A stretch of DNA of 8,614 nt from an uncultured Synergistales bacterium (GTDB lineage: Bacteria > Synergistota > Synergistia > Synergistales > Aminobacteriaceae). Made by a program: the position numbers and the translations under genes. Location of the stretch: the NCBI GenBank assembly GCA_905234205.1, contig CAJOGG010000114.1:1-8614 (forward strand). Reading direction: 5' to 3'. Below are positions 1 through 5,478 of this stretch, piece by piece (the stretch's first letter is position 1; every line of letters starts with the position of its first letter). The notes beneath the pieces are model-generated. The model was given only the letters and a program-made list of their open reading frames with translations, had not been told where the DNA came from and did not search any database.

Positions 1-2
1 AA

Positions 3-308
3 ACTGAAGACGCAATAAAACTCAAGGAGACTTGCCAACAATTTGAGAGCATACTTTGGTCAAAGCTCTGGAAGGATATGAAACAGTCCGCAATGTCAAT
101 CAGTGGTGCCGACAAAGAACGACCATATAAACAAATGGAGGATCTATCACTGGAAATGGCAAGCGAAGATTTAGTAACAAGTTCAGGCGGCGCAGGACTC
201 TGGAAAATGCTTTATGACAGCATGATCGGAAAATTAGCGGCTGATCAAGAGGCTGAGGCATTAAAGGAAGCTAATAATGAGGCTGCGAAAATTGACATTG
301 AAGGCTGA
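3..308 (+). CDS. Flagellar rod-binding protein, FlgJ N-terminal type (5' end cut off by window)
   Basis: The frame is open from the first bases of the window to TGA at 306-308, so the gene begins to the left and only about 101 C-terminal residues are seen. The visible part begins with the FlgJ rod-binding signature: an amphipathic stretch with a Cys-Gln-Gln-Phe-Glu-Ser core, an aromatic-rich helix (ILWSKLWKDMK), then the Tyr-x-x-Met-x-Asp-like and Gly-Gly-x-Gly-Leu-x-x-Met-Leu segments. In the family this domain caps or scaffolds assembly of the flagellar rod in the periplasm. No peptidoglycan hydrolase domain follows; the protein ends in a charged Ala/Glu/Lys-rich tail, so this is the short stand-alone form found in many non-enterobacterial flagellar systems. 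An internal ATG at 78 is not the start, because it would remove the best conserved part. It probably closes a flagellar basal-body operon lying outside the window. Naming it flgJ outright would overstate what the fragment shows. Confidence 0.8.
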   Translation, partial: TEDAIKLKETCQQFESILWSKLWKDMKQSAMSISGADKERPYKQMEDLSLEMASEDLVTSSGGAGLWKMLYDSMIGKLAADQEAEALKEANNEAAKIDIEG

Positions 309-401
309 TTAATGGGATAATTGACTTTAGTAACCGCCACCCTCCTCAAGAAATCCTAAAGCAGAGAGAAACTATGATTTGAACGCACGGATTAATTCCG
401 C

Positions 402-443
402 AATGGCTCGTACGAGGTCAGTAATGGCTTTTACGAGCTTTGT
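402..443. repeat. Two 21-nt imperfect direct repeats with a nested palindrome
   Basis: Units 402-422 and 423-443 match at 16 of 21 positions, both starting AATGGCT and sharing TACGAG. The 21-nt period corresponds to the seven-residue repeat of the minus-strand peptide remnant. The perfect palindrome CTCGTACGAG lies at 407-416, and GCTCGTA at 406-412 is the inverted copy of TACGAGC at 432-438. Coding periodicity explains the direct repeats. A role as a regulatory hairpin in the leader before glycerate kinase is possible but unsupported. Confidence 0.6.
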
Positions 444-457
444 TGTGTCCTTACCTG

Positions 458-463
458 TATAAT
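458..463 (+). promoter_or_regulatory. Candidate -10 box upstream of glycerate kinase
   Basis: A perfect TATAAT lies 46 bases before the ATG at 510, preceded directly by TG. No convincing -35 hexamer was found at a spacing of 16 to 18 bases. A start point near 470 would give a leader of about 40 bases ending in the strong AGGAGGT ribosome site at 497-503. Confidence 0.4.
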
Positions 464-509
464 TAACACACTCATATTTTAATCATTAACTCATTCAGGA
501 GGTAATAGC

Positions 510-1742
510 ATGTCTAAACTTAAACAGGATATGCGCGAAATTATTGACAGTGCTATCAAAGCAGTGTTGCCCGAGTCAGCAGTCAAGGAAGCTCTTAATC
601 GTAAAGACTTTCAAGAACGTAAGGGTAAGGGAAAATTAATCGTTGCATCAATCGGTAAAGCAGCATGGAGAATGGCCAAGGCCGCAAGTGATATTTTAGG
701 CTCTGGAATTTCTGGCGCGGTCGTAACTAAATACGATCACTCTATGGGCGATATTACAGGACTGGAAATTTTTGAAGCTGGCCACCCTGTACTTGACGAG
801 AACACACTCAAGGGCACAAAAGCTTTACTTGAACACGTTAAAGGCCTCAAAGCTGAAGACACTGTTTTATTCTTAGTATCTGGTGGCGGGTCTGCATTGT
901 TTGAACTTCCGGCCGAAGGTGTTACGCTCGAAGACATGAAGGACATCACGAGTCAGTTATTAGCTTGTGGCGCTGACATTGTTGAAATTAACACGATACG
1001 CAAGCATTTATCAGGAGTTAAGGGCGGACGATTTGCACAGTTATGCGCTCCCGCGAAAGTTTTCATGGTTGTGTTATCCGACGTTTTAGGCGATAGACTC
1101 GACAGCATTGCTTCCGGACCTGCTTGGCCCGCGATCGTCAAGAAATATTGTCTCAATATTAAACCCGAACTCATGAAGATTCTTGCGCAGGAGACCCCCA
1201 AAAAACTTGACAACGTTACAGCAGTCATAACCGGCAGTGTTACAGCTCTGTGTCAAGCCGCTTGTGAAATAGCGAAGTCAAAAGGCTATGAGCCTCTAGT
1301 TCTAACTACAACAATGACATGTGAAGCACGTGAAGCAGGGTCGTTAATGGCCTCAATAGCGCGTGAAGTTTTAACGTCAGGACGACCTGTAAAAGCTCCT
1401 TGTGCGATTATCGCGGGCGGTGAAACTGTTGTACATTTAACTGGTCACGGAATGGGAGGACGTAATCAGGAGTTTGCACTTGCAGCAGCGACGGGAATTT
1501 CAGGGCTTGAAGGAGTTGTTATAGCCTCATTGGGATCAGATGGAACTGACGGGCCAACTGATGCAGCCGGTGGAATTGTTGACGGAACAACAGAAGCGAC
1601 TCTCAAGGCTAAAGGCATAAATATTTCCGATGTGTTGAAAGAGAACGACGCTTATAACGCTTTGAAAGCTGCCGACGCTTTATTAATGACAGGACCAACC
1701 GGAACAAACGTCAATGACGTTGCTATGGCACTGATAGGCTAA
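510..1742 (+). CDS. Glycerate 2-kinase (DUF4147/MOFRL family)
   Basis: The 410-residue product belongs to the two-domain MOFRL glycerate kinase family, which phosphorylates D-glycerate to 2-phosphoglycerate with ATP in the cytoplasm and feeds lower glycolysis. Family marks visible in order are a Gly-Lys-Ala-Ala near residue 50, GHPVLDENT around residue 90, the glycine-rich LVSGGGSAL near 124-132, a Ser-Asp-Val-Leu-Gly-Asp and SGP segment near 190-205, and in the C-terminal domain GGRNQEFALA, SDGTDGPTDAAGG and finally TGPTGTNVND. ATG at 510 is supported by AGGAGGT at 497-503. It is slightly shorter than the roughly 415-420 residues usual for the family: between Pro207 and Ala208 the expected loop (typically Asp-x-Thr-Thr followed by about five residues) is absent, which looks like an in-frame deletion of about 27 bases. 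Activity may be affected. It lies 54 bases upstream of the L25 gene, on the same strand. Confidence 0.88.
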   Translation: MSKLKQDMREIIDSAIKAVLPESAVKEALNRKDFQERKGKGKLIVASIGKAAWRMAKAASDILGSGISGAVVTKYDHSMGDITGLEIFEAGHPVLDENTLKGTKALLEHVKGLKAEDTVLFLVSGGGSALFELPAEGVTLEDMKDITSQLLACGADIVEINTIRKHLSGVKGGRFAQLCAPAKVFMVVLSDVLGDRLDSIASGPAWPAIVKKYCLNIKPELMKILAQETPKKLDNVTAVITGSVTALCQAACEIAKSKGYEPLVLTTTMTCEAREAGSLMASIAREVLTSGRPVKAPCAIIAGGETVVHLTGHGMGGRNQEFALAAATGISGLEGVVIASLGSDGTDGPTDAAGGIVDGTTEATLKAKGINISDVLKENDAYNALKAADALLMTGPTGTNVNDVAMALIG

Positions 1743-1747
1743 TTAAC

Positions 1748-1756
1748 TGCTATAAT
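1748..1756 (+). promoter_or_regulatory. Extended -10 promoter candidate for the L25-pth unit
   Basis: TGCTATAAT matches the extended -10 consensus (TGnTATAAT) exactly and sits in the 54-base gap after glycerate kinase, 41 bases before the L25 start. No -35 hexamer is apparent at 17 bases, which extended -10 promoters can tolerate. It would give the translation genes a transcript of their own, independent of glycerate kinase. Confidence 0.6.
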
Positions 1757-1796
1757 TACCCGTGAAATTCATAAACATGAAAGGAAGAAATAATTC

Positions 1797-2459
1797 ATGG
1801 CGGATATAGTAACATTAGTGATGGAACCGCGCGAAAAGACCGGTAAGAACGAGAACAGACGAATCAGAAAAGCAGGCTTTGTCCCTTGCATAATTTACGG
1901 CCCGGAGATCAAAGAGAACATCAAAGGCAAAGTCAACATGCGCGAGATCGAAAAGATTTTGGCTGGTCGTTGGGAATCAACAAGGCTTAACGTGAAATTA
2001 CCTGACGGAACCGAAGAACTTTGCATCATTCGTGAAGCACAGAGACACCCTTTGAGCGATATGCCTTTACACATTGACTTCTTACACTTAGTTAGAGGCC
2101 GTAAGATCAACGTTAATATTCCTGTTGAAGTCGTTGGACGCGAAGAGTCACAGGGCGTTAAGGACGGCGGCGTACTTGAGTTCACTCACGAGCTTGAAGT
2201 TGAGACCCTCCCGATGAGTATTCCTGATGTAATTACCGTTGACGTATCTGGCTTGAATGTCGGTGACGCTATTCACGTTAAAGATCTCAAGTTGCCCGAA
2301 AATGTTACAGCACTTGCTGATCCTGAAGACGTTGTCGCTATCGTCGTTACGTCAAGAGGCGTTGAGGACGCAGCCCCCGAAGAAGAAGCTACAGCCGCAG
2401 CAGATGTTGAAGTTGTAGCCAAGGGTAAAGCAGCCAAGGAAGACGCAGAGGAGAAATAA
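1797..2459 (+). CDS. rplY: 50S ribosomal protein L25, CTC/TL5 type
   Basis: This 220-residue protein has the L25 fold in roughly residues 1-92 (opening with a basic segment EKTGKNENRRIRKAG and the Val-Pro-Cys-Ile-Ile-Tyr-Gly turn, the family's GxxPxxxYG), followed by the TL5/CTC C-terminal beta domain in about residues 95-182 (VNIPVEVVGRE, GGVLEF, LPENV). The last 35 or so residues are a low-complexity Ala/Glu/Lys tail. Known members bind 5S rRNA in the large subunit's central protuberance, and the long form is named for a general stress protein in Bacillus. ATG at 1797 follows AAGGAAG at 1781-1787. Pth starts only 6 bases after the stop, a conserved pairing in many bacteria, so the two are very probably cotranscribed from the extended -10 site at 1748-1756. 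Confidence 0.95.
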   Translation: MADIVTLVMEPREKTGKNENRRIRKAGFVPCIIYGPEIKENIKGKVNMREIEKILAGRWESTRLNVKLPDGTEELCIIREAQRHPLSDMPLHIDFLHLVRGRKINVNIPVEVVGREESQGVKDGGVLEFTHELEVETLPMSIPDVITVDVSGLNVGDAIHVKDLKLPENVTALADPEDVVAIVVTSRGVEDAAPEEEATAAADVEVVAKGKAAKEDAEEK

Positions 2460-2465
2460 TTTCTT

Positions 2466-3020
2466 ATGAGACTCATAGCCGGCTTGGGTAATCCAGGAAT
2501 CGAATACGCATTCACACGGCATAACATGGGCTGGCTATGTGTTGATCATATTGTCGCTAATAAGAATCTTGGTCAACCTCAAGAAAAATTTCACGCTCAA
2601 TTTTGGAAACATGGCAACGTGATTTACATCAAGCCTTTAACGTTCATGAACTTAAGCGGAAATGCAGTAAGTGAGGCCGTAAACTTTTACAAGATCGAGT
2701 TAAGCGACGTGTTAATAATTTACGATGATATGGCTTTACCGTTCGGGAAATTGAGGTTACGCGCTCAAGGATCTGCGGGAGGTCATAACGGGTTAATCTC
2801 GATTCTAGGTGCGTTAGGTGATTTGCATGTGCCTAGATTGCGAATAGGAATAGGCAAAGCTCCTAGCAGTATGATAAATTACGTTCTTGGCCACTTCAAC
2901 GACGACGAACGAGAACGACTACCGGACATAATAGACAGAGCTTCTCTTGCTGCTGAAACGTGGTTAGAGAAAGACATTCAACGAGCAATGACGTTGGTAA
3001 ATGCTGACCCTCCAGAATAA
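2466..3020 (+). CDS. pth: Peptidyl-tRNA hydrolase
   Basis: The 184-residue product is a full-length bacterial Pth, the cytoplasmic esterase that frees tRNA from peptidyl-tRNAs dropped by stalled ribosomes. The N-terminal LIAGLGNPG motif, the catalytic histidine in TRHNMG (His19), Phe-Met-Asn-x-Ser-Gly (Asn62), the acidic Tyr-Asp-Asp-Met segment (Asp87, matching Asp93 of the E. coli enzyme) and GSAGGHNGL (Asn108) are all present, as is the conserved RLRIGIGKA strand. ATG at 2466 is preceded by GAGGAG at 2448-2453, which lies inside the last codons of the L25 gene, so translation of the two is probably coupled. No unusual residues were seen. A glutamate dehydrogenase gene follows 38 bases later with its own strong ribosome site. 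Confidence 0.97.
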   Translation: MRLIAGLGNPGIEYAFTRHNMGWLCVDHIVANKNLGQPQEKFHAQFWKHGNVIYIKPLTFMNLSGNAVSEAVNFYKIELSDVLIIYDDMALPFGKLRLRAQGSAGGHNGLISILGALGDLHVPRLRIGIGKAPSSMINYVLGHFNDDERERLPDIIDRASLAAETWLEKDIQRAMTLVNADPPE

Positions 3021-3029
3021 TTTGGGGGG
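3008..3029 (+). terminator. Weak hairpin at the end of pth, possible terminator or attenuator
   Basis: CCCTCCA at 3008-3014 can pair with TGGGGGG at 3023-3029 (six Watson-Crick pairs and one G-T wobble) around an 8-base loop that contains the pth stop codon. The following CTTAAATTTTA is T-rich but not a clean run, so termination would be partial at best. It may separate pth from the dehydrogenase gene. Confidence 0.3.
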
Positions 3030-3058
3030 CTTAAATTTTATAAGGAGGCTGATTTAGT

Positions 3059-4340
3059 ATGATACAGGCGCGACGAAAATCTTCAAATGTGTTACTTGAT
3101 ACGGCGTTGCAGGAATTTTATGGAGCAGCTGACGAAATGGGACTTAAGGAAGAGTTAATTACAGTGTTGAGTCATTCCGAGCGTAGAATGCAAGTTTCTA
3201 TACCTGTAGAAATGGACGACGGAAGCGTGAATATTTTCGAAGGCTATCGTGTCCAGCATTCCACAGCGTTAGGGCCATCGAAAGGCGGCGTTCGTTACGA
3301 TCCAGAAGTTGATATGGACTATGGACGAGTGCGAGGCTTTAGCGATTCTTATGACTTGGAAATGTTCACTTGCTGGCATTCCATACGGCGGCGGTAAGGG
3401 CGGAATAGCTTGTGATCCAATGAATATGTCCAAGAAAGAGAAAGAGAGACTCTCACGAACTTATGGCGCAAGGATTTCCCCGATATTAGGCAAGTGGAGT
3501 GACGTTCCTGCCCCTGACATGAACACTGGCGGCCAAGAAATGGTCTGGATCGCTGACACTATAAGCAAGATGCGCGGAGAATTTGAGCCAGCATTATTGA
3601 CCGGTAAGCCTGTAACGTTTTGGGGGTCTCAAGGTCGTCACGAAGCTACAGGACGAGGCGTAGCAACTTGTGGGCTTGAATTAATGAAGGTGCTTGGAAA
3701 GAATCCTAACTCCGTAACAGCGATCGTACAGGGCTTTGGAAATGTTGGAAGCTATACCGCAAAGACTCTTAGTGAAGCTGGCGTTAAGATAGTGGCTATT
3801 AGCGACATAACAGGCTCATATTATTCAGCGGGAGGCATTGACATACGCAAAGCCTTTGAATGCGTTCATAGCAATCCTAGGAGATTATTAATGAATTTCG
3901 ATAAAGTTGGCAATTGCGAGAAGATCGAGAATGATATGTTCGTTGATGCTGATTTCTTGTTCCCATGCGCTCGTGATAGCATGATCAACAGGAGGACGGC
4001 CGGACAGATTCAAGCGCGTTATATCGTTGAAGGAGCTAACGGACCTGTAACACCTGAAGGCGATGAAATTTTGGCTGATAAAGGCGTAATAATCGTTCCT
4101 GATTTCCTGGCTAATTCGGGCGGAGTTATAGGCTCATATTTTGAATGGGCACAAAACTTACAGGGCGATTTCTGGCTCGAGGAAAAATACAACCGCAAGC
4201 TCGTTAATCTCATGAAGAACAATTTCAGGCGAGTTTGGGATTACGCAAAGGCCAAGAAAATTAGAATGCGTCGTGCGGCAACAATGGCGGCGATTCAGAG
4301 AGTGGCTGACGTTGTAGAAATGCGAGGGTTATTCTTATAG
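3059..4340 (+). pseudogene. Glutamate dehydrogenase, frameshifted by a 7-bp duplication
   Basis: Two frames together make one hexameric-type Glu/Leu/Phe/Val dehydrogenase, which interconverts glutamate and 2-oxoglutarate with NAD(P). The first frame (ATG at 3059, AAGGAGG at 3042-3048) runs correctly to Asp87, then ends in unrelated residues at a TAA (3395-3397); the second continues from 3327 to TAG at 4340. TATGGAC occurs twice in tandem at 3313-3326. Removing one copy gives 424 uninterrupted residues reading EVDMD-ECEAL across the join. The repaired protein then has Lys75 (GPSKGGVRY), Lys99 (TWKC), Lys111 (PYGGGKGG) and Asp151 (PAPDMNT), with the same spacing as Lys89, Lys113, Lys125 and Asp165 of the Clostridium symbiosum enzyme. 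The nucleotide-binding VQGFGNVGS and EGANGPVTPEGD follow. As written the gene yields a 112-residue fragment without catalytic residues. Everything outside the lesion looks well preserved, so the mutation is recent, reversible or an assembly error. Confidence 0.92.
3313..3326. repeat. Exact 7-bp tandem duplication (TATGGAC x 2)
   Basis: Bases 3313-3319 and 3320-3326 are identical, and the flanking bases do not extend the repeat. Seven is not a multiple of three, so the second copy shifts the dehydrogenase frame. This is the typical product of replication slippage and can be lost by the same route. It also creates an ATG at 3321 in the downstream frame. Confidence 0.95.
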
Positions 4341-4365
4341 AGTTTTACTTTTATGCTAACTCTAT
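4337..4365. repeat. 8-bp inverted repeat just after the dehydrogenase stop
   Basis: ATAGAGTT at 4337-4344 is the exact inverted complement of AACTCTAT at 4358-4365, with a 13-base loop. The stem overlaps the dehydrogenase TAG codon. It is AT-rich and has no T-run after it, so it is at most a weak 3'-end hairpin and not a convincing intrinsic terminator. Confidence 0.4.
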
Positions 4366-4642
4366 CATTTAGTGATAAGACTCTGCGTTATGATGTGTTG
4401 GAGAATCACAAAGGCTTAATCTGACACTTCCTGACGCAGATAATTTTTTGTTCAAGGCCGACAACTTCATCTGTTAGTGCTGTTAAGTCTCGCAAAGCTT
4501 ATTCCGACAAAATGCCGATGAGATTTTTGGCCAAGAGAACTTCAAGAACGACATCGCCCGAATCAAATCCAACCCTAAAAATTTTTATCGCAGAGCCTGG
4601 GGAAATCAACTCGATATGATTTTATTCTACGCGGGAAAATAG
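4353..4642 (+). pseudogene. Decayed gene of unknown family in the convergent gap
   Basis: The 320 bases between the two convergent gene groups hold no intact gene, yet stretches read like real protein in two frames. From ATG 4353 one frame gives 23 residues (MLTLSFSDKTLRYDVLENHK, then GLI) and a TGA at 4422-4424. The frame beginning near 4406 gives LNLTLPDADNFLFKADNF before a TAG (4475-4477) and a TAA (4484-4486), and resumes after them with about 50 residues, including RQNADEIFGQENFKNDIARI and NFYRRAWGNQLDMILFYAGK, to a TAG at 4640-4642. Together they would be about 90-100 residues of one soluble protein with at least one frameshift and two stops. I do not recognise the family. An ATG without a clear ribosome site and the in-frame stops make expression unlikely. 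It could instead be a chance run of open frames. Confidence 0.4.
4382..4440. repeat. 7-bp inverted repeat with 45-base spacer
   Basis: TCTGCGT at 4382-4388 and ACGCAGA at 4434-4440 are exact inverted complements inside the decayed-gene region. With a spacer of 45 bases, chance is a reasonable explanation. Reported because it is one of the few structured elements in this gap. Confidence 0.3.
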
Positions 4643-4662
4643 CGTTGTGCTTGATTGTTTGA

Positions 4663-5469
4663 TTATTCATTTATCAACGACAAAGTTGCCTTTGCTTTGT
4701 CCCAAAAGTCATCGAGTTCTTCAAGAGTATAGTCGGAAAGATTTTTGCCTTCGTTAGTTGCGCATTGCTCCATAAATTCAAAGCGTTTACGAAATTTTTC
4801 GCACACACTGTTTAATGCCGCGTCAGGATCAACTCCGAGTCTTCGCGCTAAATTCACCGTCATGAACAATACGTCGCCCAACTCGTCAGCAATATGTTCG
4901 GGGCTATTCTCGTTAGCAGCTTCCTTGAGTTCGTTAATCTCCTCGTCAAGTTTGGCAAACAACGGCGCGGGACTCCCTTTAGGCCAATCAAAACCAACGT
5001 GAGCAGCTTTGCCCTGAATCCTGTTAGCTTTTAGCAATGGTGGCAGACCGTCCGGGACTCCTGCAAGTATTGAAGTGTTCTCGTGTTTGTCCTTACGTTC
5101 CTGCAATTTTATCTTCTCCCAGTTGCGTAATACTTCGTCACTGTCCTTGGCCACAACGTCACCAAAAACATGCGGGTGTCTGCGTATCAACTTGTCGCAA
5201 ATTGTTCTCACAACGTCTTGAATATCAAATGCCCCTAGATCTTTTGCGATCGAAGCAACAAATACAACCTGCAGCAATAAATCCCCGGCTTCTTCCTTAA
5301 TGTCCTGCATGTCACGTTTCGTTATAGCGTCGGCGAGTTCATAGGCTTCTTCTGTTATGGGTGTGCGCAAAGTTTCAAGCGTCTGTTTTCTGTCCCAAGG
5401 GCACCCTCCTGGCGCGCGTAATCTTTCTATAATGTTTACTATCTCGTCAAAATAATGTGCGTTATTCAT
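4663..5469 (-). CDS. mazG: Nucleoside triphosphate pyrophosphohydrolase MazG
   Basis: The 268-residue product has the two tandem MazG domains of the E. coli-like long form, which hydrolyses nucleoside triphosphates to monophosphates plus pyrophosphate in the cytoplasm and is linked to nucleotide-pool cleaning and stress survival. The first domain starts with LRAPGGCPWDRKQT (17-30) and carries the metal-binding pairs Glu40-Glu41-x-x-Glu44 and Glu59-Glu60-x-x-Asp63. The linker holds the conserved LLKANRIQGKAAHVGFDWP. The second domain has DEEINELKEA and ADELGDVLFM, so both metal sites look intact. ATG at 5467-5469 is set by AGGAGGA (5474-5480), which overlaps the stop codon of the upstream GGDEF-EAL gene; only 9 bases separate them, so cotranscription and coupling are likely. 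It is the last gene of the minus-strand operon, and no terminator hairpin was found after it. Confidence 0.95.
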   Translation of the reverse strand: MNNAHYFDEIVNIIERLRAPGGCPWDRKQTLETLRTPITEEAYELADAITKRDMQDIKEEAGDLLLQVVFVASIAKDLGAFDIQDVVRTICDKLIRRHPHVFGDVVAKDSDEVLRNWEKIKLQERKDKHENTSILAGVPDGLPPLLKANRIQGKAAHVGFDWPKGSPAPLFAKLDEEINELKEAANENSPEHIADELGDVLFMTVNLARRLGVDPDAALNSVCEKFRKRFEFMEQCATNEGKNLSDYTLEELDDFWDKAKATLSLINE

Positions 5470-5478
5470 GATTTCCTC

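Larger units (their letters stand above)
372..486 (-). pseudogene. Remnant of a very small heptad-repeat protein
   Basis: On the minus strand 36 codons (482 to 375) are open before a TAG at 372-374, but the frame contains no ATG, GTG or TTG. It reads like protein, not noise: a start resembling KYECVN, then three successive seven-residue units, LVKAITD, LVRAIAE and LIRAFKS, forming a regular amphipathic helix. Deleting one A from the AAAA run (TTTT on the plus strand, 477-480) would join it to an ATG at 486-484 and give a 37-residue peptide beginning MIKYEC. This suggests a gene killed by a one-base homopolymer insertion, or a sequencing error there. No good ribosome site is seen upstream on that strand. 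The Cys-x-x-Tyr near the start may be a decayed Cys-x-x-Cys. Family and function are unknown. The alternative is chance, since short open frames are common, but the periodicity argues against it. Confidence 0.35.

Noticed and set aside
78..308. A complete 76-residue protein starting at ATG 78
   Set aside because: The frame is open to the window edge, and the conserved rod-binding motif lies upstream of that ATG, so the gene is truncated by the window.
309..509. Riboswitch or structured RNA in the leader of glycerate kinase
   Set aside because: Only short stems are seen and no known riboswitch core was recognised; the repeats are better explained by the minus-strand heptad coding remnant.
737..1228. 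Two minus-strand open frames inside glycerate kinase
   Set aside because: Both lie antisense to a well-recognised gene, with Ser/Pro-rich composition typical of shadow frames and no ribosome sites.
1895..2527. Minus-strand open frames across the L25 gene and pth start
   Set aside because: Antisense shadows of two confident genes; the Ala/Ser-rich one mirrors the low-complexity L25 tail.
3309..4340. The downstream dehydrogenase frame as a separate gene starting at TTG 3309 or ATG 3321
   Set aside because: It has no ribosome site, lacks the substrate-binding N-terminal part, and joins the upstream frame perfectly once one 7-bp copy is removed.
4337..4365. Intrinsic terminator after the dehydrogenase gene
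   Set aside because: The stem is AT-rich, the loop is 13 bases and there is no T-run after it; kept only as an inverted repeat.
4745..5300. Plus-strand open frames inside mazG
   Set aside because: The minus-strand gene has full MazG motifs; the plus-strand products show no domain features.
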